From Bedellia somnulentella (lineage: Eukaryota > Arthropoda > Insecta > Lepidoptera > Bedelliidae), in contig OY755181.1 in NCBI GenBank assembly GCA_963576735.1, positions 1,612,001-1,676,000 of the forward strand: DNA of 64,000 bases, given 5' to 3'. Shown in pieces: positions 29,201 through 42,000 of this stretch. How positions within the stretch are numbered: position 1 is the first letter of the stretch; each line of letters opens with the position of its first letter. The position numbers and the translations under genes were made by a program. The notes under the pieces were generated by a model. That model was not told where the DNA came from. It ran no database searches and saw only the letters and a program-made list of their open reading frames with translations.

Positions 29201-30860
29201 TTTTCGTGGGAAAATCCTCATGGATTCCCAGCCGCATGGGGGTGCGATGGGGATATGTCAGACTCTTACTGACTAAAACCCCACGGTGGCCTTTCTTGGT
29301 GCATACAGTTTGGGGTCCTTAAAAACTTTAACCATAGGTAATATTCCTCGGACGCCCAGCACTCACCAGCCACCACCACCTCAAGATGGGGTTTTTTGTA
29401 CCACCTTTAACTATCTCCAAGCAGCAGGTGGCCTTGAGAGTCCGCCCTTCTCGGGCAGTGTTAAATAGCGCGCAGATTACCCCACTCTGCGCGCTTTCTG
29501 CCCGTGGAGCCCCGCTTTCGGCGATGTATGCTATGGGGGCTCCATGGTCTTAGAAGACCCTACCAATAGGCGCGTTCGGCGGCCTTCTTTGCAAGCATGA
29601 CTCGTTCACAAAAGGAGGCCGCCGCAACCCACGCATCGGGTCTCTCCACCATAGCACAACCACGGCTGGCAGAGAGAAATCCGGGTCGATGACCACCCGG
29701 AGTGCTGCCCTTTCTTCATCCCACGCTGGGCACACTTCAAGGATGTGCTGTGCCGTCTCCTCGGGGCAATTTAGGCAGTGGTGGCAACGAGCAGCCTGCT
29801 CTTTGCCCGGCCGCCACAGGTACTTCCCGAAGCAACCATGCCCGGAAAGGACCTGTTTCAGCCGAAAGCTCAGAGATCTGTGGTCTCGCTGCAACCACTG
29901 CGTAAAAACGGGGAGGATTGCCTCCACTGTATTGTGCCCCGCACTCACTCATTTTATACATAACCTAACCGAGCTAAATGTGTCAATAGTTACATCGTGG
30001 TCAGCAAGATATTTTGACGTACTACAGATTTGATGCTTTGTCCCTAATACTATGTACTTAGACTTTGTTGGATTCAGTACCAAACACTGTTTTTCCGCCC
30101 ATAAAGCAATTCGGTTTAGGTCTGCGTTCAAATTTTGCACATTTGATGCTGTAAACATAGACTGGTTTGAGGTATACAACAGTAAATCATCAGCGTCAAG
30201 ATGGTAGTCACAGTTTTGTATTAAAGATACAATATCAGCGCAATATAAAATAAATAGTAGAGGGCCTAAAATTGATCCCTGGGGGAAACCTCTACACTAC
30301 TGCCGCAAATGAGACAAACTAGTAGTTCCATCTTTATTGCGTAAACCAACCAACTGTCCCCTTTCAGAAAGGTAACAGTCAAACAAATTCACAGTAGTGC
30401 CATCAAACCCGTAGTACATCATCTTAGCTAGAAGAAGAGGAATACTCAAGCAATCAAAAGCTCTGGAGAAATCTAAAAGGACTAAGATAGTACTATTACC
30501 GATATCTCTGGAAAATAGTAGATTATCGACAACATCTAGTAAAGCTGTAGCTGTGGATTGAACCTTTCGAAATCCAGATTGTTCTTCAGGTAAAATATTA
30601 TTTTTCTCCAGATATTCCCAAAGCTACGTACTATCCCTTCCACTATCTTAGATGCACAGGGAAGGATCCTAATGGGACGAAGATCACAAGGGTTTGATGG
30701 ATGTAAGGTTTTGGGAATTGGAGATACCTCTGCTATTTTCCAGTCTGAGAGACAAAAATGTGTCTCAATGCTCCGGTTAACAATTGCAGTCAATACATAC
30801 ATTACTATTACTATATTTAACACATATTTGCTGATAAATGATGACATTTTGCTTTAGATT
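29201..30860 (-). mobile_element. Broken non-LTR retrotransposon, possibly chimeric
   Basis: Reading down from 30850: an RT N-terminal part (DWKIAEVSPIPK, CDLRPIRILPCASKIVEGIV), a palm region (GSILGPLLFILY, then DADDLLLY where the YADD box is expected) and LNADLNRIALWAEKQCLVLN. Next comes a Cys/His C-terminal zinc segment (CHHCLNCPEETAQHILEVC) as in R1/TRAS-type elements. The end has a short A tail (T run at 29197-29204 on plus). Frames are broken several times. The RT looks Jockey/CR1-like and the tail R1-like, so two elements may have joined near 29949. Confidence 0.7.
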
Positions 30861-30948
30861 CTTGATGTAATATATGATAAATTTACAATGAGTTGCTTCC
30901 AATTAATATGGATATACATACTATTTTGATGTATTACAAAATAACGAC

Positions 30949-31500
30949 TGCATAGCAAGTACGAGCGACCTTTTAATTAGATATCGCGTGGTATAAAACA
31001 GCCATCTCTTAAGAATTTTGTATTGTAATTGAATCGTATAAAGTTTAAGTATTTTCATAATGATAGAAAGGGGCAGTTAATAGTATTTTGTATAGTGAAT
31101 TTGTGGAATTGTGAAGTGCGTTCAAGTGCGTTGGGCGACACGGTGAACTTTGAACCCGACATCAGCTGCCGAAGATATTCGTAGAATACGAAAGAAAGCA
31201 AGGAAAGATTCCCTGTAAACGATAGCCCTTGGCCAGAGAATTGTATGTTGATCAAAGATTGAATGCATTCAGATCTCAACAAAATATTAAAGAATAACAC
31301 CACTTGGAATAACAAAGGAGTGAACAACTCACCTTACAGCGGCAGTTGAGTCAAATTTGTTGTATAAAAACCTAATATAACTGGTAGCAGAGACAATAAT
31401 TGAACAAAACGTTTGGTGGAACACTTACTTAGTATCGTATACTGTCATCTGATTCTAACCGATATCGTGACGATAAAATAGCGCTCGTGCTCGGCCTCCT
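30949..31500. mobile_element. MITE-like element M split by a 0.4 kb insertion
   Basis: The first half (to about 31018) and the second half (from 31423) join to a complete element when compared with 58147-58282. The 400 bases between are unclassified. Confidence 0.7.
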
Positions 31501-33364
31501 GCTGATGTTATTTCTCTTGTATCTCTTAATTAACTACTAACACCGAAGTTACTTCATATGTTAGATATTTAAGGATTTAAACAATTTACTCAAGACTCAT
31601 TTCGTACTTACTCATTTAATAGTTTAAATGAATACTATGCTGGCTCCATAGTAACTGCTTTCTTGTTCCAATGGTTTGACAATTCGGTCTTGAGTACTAT
31701 GTTAATGTTTCGGGATTATCCTAATTCCGATTATCCTAAAATTAAGATGACTGTATTTGTTGTTGTTGACTGTTTTGTATTTGTGTCAATGTATTTACAT
31801 TTTTTACTTCATTGGTTGATTTGGCCAAAGTCCATTAACAAAAATCATTCTTTATTTTGAGCATCGTTTCCCTACGTAATTTCCAAAAGAGCTTTATTCT
31901 GAAGCTCTGGACATTCCACTTGGGATTTACTACTGCGAGGTTATGTTTGTTTTTTGTATTTGCTGCTGAAATGGTTACCCTTATCTTTATGCCTGCCATT
32001 GTGAGGTGGGAAATTTGTCTGAACCTTTACATCTTATTGGAATAAGAGTCGGAATGTTCTTTACTTCGTGTGGAACAAATAAAACAAAAATATTTACTTA
32101 TTCATTTTAATTTTACATCGATTATTACTAGACCTACGAGACAAGTGCTATTGTTCTAGTTTAAAATAATTATCTTAATAGGTTTTGAATATGGATGGGT
32201 GTTTTTACGACTGAAAATTATAATAATGAAATATAAAATTAAATAATTGCAATAAAGTTTATGTATGTCCTAATAAAATTCCATATTTTACGATTATATA
32301 ATATGAAATATGAAAGTGGTGATTATCTTTATAAATTATAACTTTAGAATTAACCTCTCCTCTAAACTGAATCTCATCAAACCATGATACTAAGTCATGA
32401 GTTTTAAATTATAAGTATTACATCGTTGTGTAATTAACTAAAATAAACTTATACATTAATGATGCTAATATTGATCTAGATTTTTCTTAAAGTAAAGTGA
32501 ATAAATAGTGGAGTTTTGATTAAAATTTGCAATTCCATTAATAACACTACATAAAATTTTAAATGGCCAACCAACGTGACATGATTTTCATGTTATCACT
32601 ACTTATTTGCAACAATCAGATTAGTAAGGAATTTTATTTATGGTGAATACAAGCTTATAGACGTCGATATGTTGATGAAATTCGCATTCTGTATCAAATA
32701 ATAAAATAAAATTAAAAAAAACATCCTCAGTATGTAATGCTGATTCGCTTAAAATTTTGAAGACAATAATTACATTTTCATGTATGGTGCTTTAATCACA
32801 ATGCATATTAAGCATAAAAAGGTAATTTATTTTAATACATAGAAGTAAGAAGATACAAATAATATGAAATAAAGCAAATATTCTCGAATATTTTAAGATT
32901 GATTCCATCATCTTAGTTCCAACTAACTGACCATTGCTCAAAAACGTTACAAAGACTCGACAGTACTCCTAAGGAGTGTGCAAAAACATGAATATAAAGG
33001 CCTCTTTACACTCGCGCGCAATTCACTGGTGAAGATTGTATACCATGAGTGTGGATTCAATCAGCTACTTATTAGCTATTTTATACTACTTTCGCGTTTC
33101 GTTCCCGACGACGCGACGGTTGCGAGTTACTTACTGGCGCAAAAGTGGCTTTTAAAGTTTTTTTCTCAGTTCCAAAATGTTAAGCCCTATGTAGTGACCG
33201 AACATTCTCGAACGTTTTCTATGGCTTTAAATAAGATTTTCAAAAAAAATTGCCAATCTCTTCGGGCCAAATTACCCATATTTATCGCCATAAATGCAGA
33301 AACAGGCGCGCAAGTACAAAGAACCCCTTTCTACCAGCGTTCAATACACAGTAAAAGCAGGACG

Positions 33365-33560
33365 AGAGCTTAAAGGTCCTCCTCGTGTGCAAGCGGAGCG
33401 AGGCGCTGAGCGAGCGCTAGCAGGCCGGGCGGTACGGCGGTTCCTCTCATTGTTACGTAACACTCGCTCGTCATCTCTCCTGTGGTGTGGAGAGATACCA
33501 CGAGCGCGCGGGGTTCTAGCTGTCACGCAACGGGAGAGAGGACGCTCTTGGTCTTCGTAA
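33365..33560. other. GC-rich island in AT-rich DNA
   Basis: A stretch with many CG dinucleotides (for example GAGCGAGGCGCTGAGCGAGC), in contrast to its flanks. Open frames on both strands are probably a by-product. It could be a promoter or an inserted fragment. Confidence 0.4.
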
Positions 33561-33621
33561 TCTTGAGGGTCGTAGTCATCCTGGATGTATTAAATTAGTT
33601 TCAGTAGTCGAAATATATTTC

Positions 33622-33795
33622 CTGTGTAGTAGCTTAGAATGCTCTACCTCATTACTTCCCGTGGGTAGTCGATGAGGTTGGAGACACTTTTCTCCCAACT
33701 CGCCTTCCAAAAGTGGTTAAGGAATTTCTTATACCGAAGCTCTGGCTAACCTTTCGAAGGATTTATAGCCGTGAATATAAATATGTATGTATGTA
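33622..33795 (+). mobile_element. SINE-A copy, internally deleted
   Basis: Head CTGTGTAGTAGCTTAGAATG, tail ATAGCCGTGAATATAAATATG; about 70 bases are missing in the middle. Confidence 0.78.
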
Positions 33796-36061
33796 AAGAG
33801 CAATATTGAATGATGGATCTTGTAAGCTGACGTTTTTATATCGATGATTGATTACAGTAATCCCTCCTCAGTGCATTCTAAGTAAGTAAAATTGTTTACA
33901 TGAGAATAATGTGGCAAACAAGGGGAGACAAACTACGTTATAGGAATATTAAAATCCTTACTCTCTGTACTACACATTAAATATTAAAAGATGAAAATAT
34001 TATAAGTTAATTATATATTATTATTGAACACACTAGAAAAAAAATATAATTAATTATAATTTGCCACTTTCTAACTCCCTCTTTTTTACAGCATTATCAA
34101 AACCATTGTATTTACCAGAAGGTTTGATAGCTTAAAACAAAATCGATACAATAAAGATGAAGTAATACTAAGATCATCACGGTGATAGTCACAATAAAAT
34201 CAGTAAAAAGTTCTTTCCTGTTAAAAATATCAACTGCTATATTGAGTTGTTGCAAAATGTTTAAATAGCCTTAAAACTAATGAAACTAAGACACTGTATA
34301 CTCACCAAGTTCCAACATAAAGTAGGTGCGCTGTGCAACTGTGATCACATTATATTTGTTTGATACATATAATATTTCTAATAGCTTTGCTAAGTGACCG
34401 AAACTCAGTATAAGTGAAATATCCTTACTATACATCATGGTGAAGGATAATAATGCTATACTACTTTTTTATTTATTGACGGTTTTGAATGAATTTTCAC
34501 ACAAAATTTATATACATTCGAAATAAATATTAGGGACGATTTTTGATATGAAACTCCATTTTGATCAGTTTTAGTTAAATGATTTATGGGTTTTTTTTTG
34601 TAAAAGGCTAAGATTTGTACTTTATTTCATATACTCACAGCTAATATATTTTAAAAAAAACAAGTCAGACACTACGCTTCCGTCGCATAAGATAAAGAAC
34701 ACAAGTCTTCAATCCAAAAACGATAAATTCATCACCAAACAAACACTTGGATTTCGACAAGTTTATCCATGGCAATATTCCACAAATCCATCGACCAGTA
34801 ACTGGCATAGTTATTATTTTACCAAATGTTTTATAACAATTATCGTTTGTCGGAGCAGATTTCCTTTAATTAGGGGGTCAAACTTGAGAATCGATTATTC
34901 CTCAGCCAATTTCAGTGACAAGTTCGAGGTAAAGATTTTAATATCACTTGACTAAATACGTCATTAGACATAAACTTTGCTCGTTGTAAAATGCTTATGG
35001 CTTTCTGCTTTAAAAATTTAATTTCATAAAAGACTTGTGAAATTATAAACAAGAGTGAAAAACTAATCAAACCTAATACCTCTTCAATAAATTCATCTGC
35101 AGATGATGTTCAAATAATAAAATATACAATTGAAATCAAACAAACATGAATATTAATTTTAGTTGTATTAAATCACCGATTACAAAGATTCATACACGCA
35201 ACGAATTTATACATTTGCATAATTATAAAGAAAATTAACAAAATATAGTTACTTGCATCTGATGACTAAATGTATAATGCAATGATTGTGACAAATGTTA
35301 AAGTAACAATAATGAATGAGACAATGATGATATCTGTGATATGAATACGAGTACAAAAGACAATATTATATATGCTAAAAAGCTCCAATACTTGGGTGAC
35401 CAATGCTATCGACTATCTTATAATATCAACAAAACTCTATTTTACCATAAAAGTACAGTTTCGAAACATCTTATACAAATCGGGTCAGTCATTTAAGCAT
35501 TCGCTTCCGCTATTTCACACGCGTGTTTAATAAATATCCTGCGCTGTGCAAAATGTTTACTTACAAAAAATTAATACATACTATTAGCTACAGTGAAAAG
35601 TTGAATTGCAAAAGTAAAACTTTATCTAACGAAGCGAACAATACAAAGCTCATTTATTTGAAACCACATTTAAACAATTACAGTGCAACATTTATAAAAT
35701 AATGGTGCAACTTTTATATACTTTAATGAAATAACTCTGAAATTATTCTTAAATTAACTTTATTTTTCTTAGTTTCTATTGGCACCAAAAGTAAAAGGGT
35801 GTATCAAAACTCTTTGAAACGAATCAGCTAGTATAGGACATAAATAAAAATCTCACCGAATCGGGTGTGATAAACCAATATTGTCTTTTCAAGATATGCT
35901 ACAATATTGACAATGATTTATCGTAATATGACGTAATAACAAAGGTATATCTATAAATTGGTTCTAATTTTAAGTAGATACAACAATAAAAAATATAATA
36001 CAAAGAGTTTGGACTTGGATCACAATATTAATAGTATGTTTTAGATTCCCGCAATTATATT

Positions 36062-39000
36062 TCACTGTTGCTGGTTCAAATTCACATCCGCCTTGGGCTG
36101 CAAACCAACCGGTGGTAAAGGACTCTGAAATCATTCATAATATGACATAAGGACATTCAAAAACTAAAAAAAAAACATTTTAAATAGTTAACAAATATAT
36201 ACACACATGAAAAAATAGAACTGAAAGGAAACAAAACACAAAAACCAAACCACAAAAAGTTAGGACAATCCATATTAGTAGCAAAATAAAAGAAAACGAA
36301 TAAAAAAATGAGACAACAAAATAATACCTCCAACTAAAATGATATGACAAAACGTCAGTAAAATTTGTATAAATACTCGGGCTGAAACAAAAGGGATGAA
36401 TAAATGAAATCAACAAAAATAGCAGAAAACAACCAAGTCATGATAATGAAGAACTCAGGATGAAACAAGAAGAAGACCATCACCAGACAAATACGAAAGT
36501 TGTTAAAATTTTCACACAAACGCCTGCTCACCTCTTGTCTTGAATTAGTGTGGCTATCCAAACCAGATTGGGCGCTCATCTGCCTGATGTATTCCTTGTC
36601 ATCAAATATCTTGACATCTCCTCCTTTCGGCTTGTGTTTTACGTTATCCAAGGAACCGACTTTGCTTTGTGCTTTGAATTCCAATTTTTGGTTTTCAATC
36701 TGTCAGAAAAATTTGGGGTGCCAATCAAATGTGTAAGTGTTTGCAATAGTTTTTCGTGTAATAGTGAGGTCAACAATGATTGCTAGTTCAAACGTGGTGT
36801 CATGAGTGTGATCTAGTGCTATCAAATCTTGCACACTAAAATCATGTGCATGCTTACCATTTCATTGTAGCCACATCTATATAAAAAACTTAGAACCCTA
36901 CCAAAAACCGCTATTATTTCGTGACAAAATATAACTTCTATCGAAAATGGTATGCATTGTCTTCATGCGTTTCATTGTTATCGCATTCATTGCTATAGTT
37001 TAACTTGAGATTATTTAAGGTATGACATTAGGGCATTCAGTTTAATTTGATTTAAGATAAATTACTAATATTCATTCCTTATTTAAACTTGCACCTAAAT
37101 CATTACAGACTGAAATCTTTGCTCTGATTCGCTAGACTAACCTTCTTCCACAAATCGTGGAAGGCAAAGTGTTTATGTGATGCTCGCCACCTTGGTATTG
37201 CCCATTTTATAAACTAGAAAAAGATATATCGATAACTTATAGAATTCCTTGAATATTTTGTAATTGCAGTAATCGGTCTGTGATCCCATAACTCATATTT
37301 AAAATGGTGCTAATAATTTTGTGAAACACTTAAAAACATTTAACTACAAAACATTGATTTACTCACAGCTCTTGTTCCATTCTTTCTTACACGCGTAGTT
37401 AACTAAAGAAAAATAATTACTTATTTTTTAAACTAAAATAGGTCTTAAGTAGTGTAGTTACAAAGGCACTATTATTATTTCTATCTAAATTACTGTCGCT
37501 TCTTCTATGGCAATGTGTAGGTACTTCTAAGTTAAAGTGAAGCCTTTGACAAAACTATACAATACTTTGCATGATTTACTTTTGCATATTTTTATAGGCT
37601 TAGGCAACTTTGATAATTCTGATTTTAACTAATTTACCTTCACTGTTCCCCCGCCCGGTTTATGTGTAATGTTGACTGTAGATGCAACCTTCGGTTTTGC
37701 TTTCTCTTTGAAGTCCAGTTTGACAGTTTCGATTTTCTTATCACCTCCGCCTGGTTTGTATGAAGTGTTTTGAAGTGATCCAATCTTGGATTTGGCATTC
37801 CATTCCAGTTTTGCTGTGGTGATCTGAAAAAACATGGTTTAGTTAATCATATTTTATTATTGTAATTGCTACAAGTGCTATTTTTGTAGTGTAGTGTAGT
37901 GTTATTTTTCAAACATCTAAGGTTTCTTCCACCTCTGCTTCAACTCTTCATATATGAAATTCAGTTTGATAATATATAGCCCATAGCACTCGTATATAGT
38001 ATGGATTTTTGTTTGTAAAAGATTTTTCATGATCGGTTCAAATTATCCGACGATTAAGTTACAAACTTTTCCTTTTTATAATAATGTTATATATATTTTT
38101 TACCTTTTTGGTACCTCCGCTCGGCACATATGTATCATTTTTAGCAGCAATCCTTGGAGTTACATTTTGCAATTCGATTTTCTTGTTTTCAATCTTAACT
38201 TTGCCGCCTCCAGGTTTGTATGTTGCGTTTTCCAAAGAACCAATCTTTGATTTTACTGCTTTGATATTTGGTGATGGAGCATTGCCTACTTGAATTTTGT
38301 TCATCGGGATTTCTGGAAAACGAATATTCACATAAACAATTTTCTAAATTGTCAAAACGATAAAAATATCAATAAACATCTTTAACCCAGATTAGAATTT
38401 TTGTCAGGCATTTGGAACACTATAAAGATAATTTCAATTACATGGATTTATTCAAAGTTAATAGTGCCATCCAGAAAATGGTTTCATAGCTCATAGCACA
38501 GTATTATATCACAAAATAATATCAACGAAACATCACAATGAATCTGATAATAAAATTATGGACGGTTAATTTTTTAAGTCTCATGGACATAAATATTTTA
38601 ATTTTCCTTTTTTGTGAGATTTATATAGAGCCGCAAACTATAAGCGCTCAATTTAAGTAGGTATTACACGAAATGGTACCAAGTTAGTGACACTCTAAGT
38701 TTACTTACTACATTTTAATATCAATATAATTGTTCGTTGTAATTAGTTATAAAAAGCTGCTATAATCCTCTTTTAATTAAATGCAATGACAATGCGGAAA
38801 GGACTATTGGTCCTATGCTACTTATTCGAGTATGAGCGGCGCAAACAATATGACGAGATTAGATAAAACCATAATTCTAATACTAACTCTTCTTTTCTGC
38901 TGGCGGAGGATTTTCCGGGGTTCTAGCGGTCGCACTCTTGCTGGATGACCTCGACAATCCCTGCTTGATGCTTCCACTCGATTTTTCCTTCAATGGCAAT

Positions 39001-42000
39001 TTGCTTCCTGTCTTTTTATTCGGTGAACCAGGGGAGCCATTCAGATCCTAGGAAAACACCAACATTGTATTTCTATAGAATATTTTGAAGTTGTCAACAT
39101 AGGTTAAACTTTTCTATTTGTGAACTTTCAATTTTATATTTAGACAAGTTATTATATTTATTATAAATTGTACAAAGTGGTGATCGACAATCTCCGCCTA
39201 CCCCAATGAAAACAAGCGGCGTGAAGTTTTTTAATAATAATACTTGTGATTGAACTAAGTTCGACTAACTTACAGCTATAAATCCCAAAAAAAGCAGCCA
39301 TTAATATTAATATCGTGGTAATCATAAAGCAAAAAAACATCATCAACAGCCAATAGATGCCCACTGCTGTACAAAGGGCTACCCCAACCTAGGCCTAACC
39401 ATAGCTCATTAGGTAAAGTAAATCGACCTTCTAATGAGGCCCATTGTGAAACCACGTATTTGTGCCGTAAGTTATTACTGGTAACACACATTGGTCAAAT
39501 ACCTTTCTCCAAATAAAAGATTTCATTCAAAACAAAATTAATTTAATTTTAGAATTCTCAATGTTTATTTATTATTATTACTTACTCTCTTATTTATACT
39601 GAGGGATACAAAACCCAAGAGGTATCCAGATATTCTGAATCAACAATTCCTTAAGTTATTAATTGGAAATTAGGAGGCAATAGACCGCCTCCAAGTTTCT
39701 TGATGCAAAACATAACAAAATATGGATATCAGTATTATTCTAACAAAAGTGAGATTTAAAAAAAAGGTGGTCCACCCCGAGTCTTAAAAAAAAACATTAA
39801 ACCGCGAATGTTTAATATGTAAATACTACAAATTTATCGATATTAAATAAAAGATAATTTAGTTTCACTTCAAATTTGAAAAATGATGTAAGCATTCAGA
39901 GAAAATAAAGATTTAAACTTACATTTCCTTGTGTCGACTCATCAACTCCGCTATCATTGTCTCCATCTGAAAGGCGCGGAAATTGCAATCAGAACCAAAC
40001 CACGGTAAAATAAAATATACATTTAAATGTTAACTAGCTAAATGGTAGCTCATCTAATGGAAGTAATTGAATACCTTTTGTTCTACTTTTTGGAGCCGAA
40101 GCAGTTTTCCTGTTAATTAACTTATTTGTCTCTGTATTGAAATCGGTAGGTTTCTTTGGTGCAGGGATTGGTGGTTTTTGATCAGGCAACGGCGATTTTG
40201 ATATAGATTTTACGGGTGGCGCTGTATTAGCGGATTCTTTTGAAGAATCATTAGTTTTATAAGGAGATTGTTCAGAGGAACCATTCTGTTGTGGTGTTGG
40301 TTTACTACTTTGATTAGTAGAAGGGATAGTATTCTGATACAAAGGTGGCTGCTTGATTCCAAAACCTTCCGTGATTCCAGGTGTTATGTTAGAACGATTG
40401 AATGAATCTGAAATGTTAACATTTGATTTTCCGCTTTGTGTATTTAATGAAACGACATCGTTATCATCATCTTCTTTAGGCCTTACAGTAGATGCTGATA
40501 GAGATCCAATAATTGAATCTGTCATTTTAGAACTGGCCACTAACGAATTTGGGCCATCTCTTGGAATCCGAAATCTTTCACTAAAGGATTCAGTTTTGAT
40601 GGCCTCTTTCGATCCCACGATGTCATCAGAACTTTCGGTTTTGTTTTCCTGTATTAAGCCCAAACCTTGAACTTTGCTAAATGGTTCATCTGGATTACTT
40701 TTGAAACCACTTATTGATTTGCGTCTGTCGTCTTCCAATTTGAGAGGACTTGGTGCTCCCGCTGGTGCTGCAATACTGTAGCTCCTGCTTTTTGTGGCCA
40801 TATTGTCAAATGTATCGACTCTGGTGGCATTTTGATTGTCGCTAACGATATTTTGATTATCCAGGTTGGCGGCCTTAGGTTGCTGTTGGTTGATTAGATC
40901 CAGGCCTTTAATAGACCCTTGAGACGATTGACGTGAGACCTGTGGGGATTGATTTATTGGTTGTTGTACACCGTTCTTCAATGACCCATTAGACAATTGA
41001 GATACCAAAGGTTTCGCAGCTTCAGGCGTAGTAGGTGCTCCAAACTGGGGAGGTTGCCTGGGACCAAATTGAAGATTATTTGGTGGAGGAACTCTTTGCT
41101 GTGGACCTTGTTGTTGTTGAAGTGGACGAGGTCCTTGTTGCATATAAGGCTGTGGCCCTTGAGGTCTCGCGCCTGGAACTTGAATTCTGTAACCGGGAGG
41201 TGGCTGTGAGCCTGGAGGGCCGGATGTTACCGGACCTCTTGGAACTGGTGTACCAGGTCTTGGAGCGAATTGCGGTGGGTTAGTAACGGGTCCTCCTGGT
41301 TGGAATTGGGGTCGATGTTGAGGATATTGTGGAGGTGCAACGGGACGCTGTTGTAGCTGGTGTTGTTGCTGTTGCTGTTGTTGCTGCTGTGGGAATTGTT
41401 GCTGCTGTTGCAGTAGAGAGCGTGAGTCAAGTCTCTGAAGAGGTGGACGCTGCGGCGGCGGTTGTTGTTGTTGCACTTGCACAGGCGGGGCAGCCGGACT
41501 TGCGCTCGGAGGACGAACCTCGGTTGGAGCCTTTCCATTGCAAAAACAAATATTTCATTATTTTGTCGAGATTACATACAGTTCTATAATAATGATCACT
41601 ACCGAGTCAGTTACAGCTTCAAATTATAATGTTTGGCAAATAATCAACATGTCTGAAATAGTAACGCTTTTTATTATGGTGTAGAATATCTTTGAACTCA
41701 GATTCAAATTATGACATGAAATAATACTTCTCAAATAAACCCTGATATTTATAGTGTACCTATAATGCAACTCAAGAACAATAGAAGTGGCTCAACAGCA
41801 TAGAAATAATATTTTTTCTGCGTTAATCATAGTCCGAGCTTTTTAACAGTTAACGCAGTCACGAATAAAAATGAAATCTACAGTACGTGGGCAAGCCTTA
41901 TAATTATGAGTTTAGCGTTTACAATTTGAAATGTTAGTTTGTAATACTCGAATCGCACATTAACGAAAATGTTTCGCGACAAAATAAATCGATAAGTCAG

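Larger units (their letters stand above)
31501..36061. other. Mostly featureless AT-rich region; tau 3' flank
   Basis: Apart from one SINE-A, the GC-rich island and a worn SINE-A-like stretch near 31845-31950, I see no gene or clear repeat. The part next to 36061 should hold the tau 3' UTR; a minus-strand AATAAA lies at 35764-35759. Confidence 0.45.

Noticed and set aside
29689..30033. Plus-strand frames opposite the retrotransposon
   Set aside because: They are shadows of the minus-strand reverse transcriptase and zinc segment.
32978..33373. 131-residue frame running into the GC-rich island
   Set aside because: No recognisable domain or splice partner; codon use looks random. Left as unsupported.
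41329..41589. Val/Ala-rich plus-strand frame opposite the tau Gln run
   Set aside because: Antisense of CAG/CAA repeats; the minus strand has the in-phase exon set.
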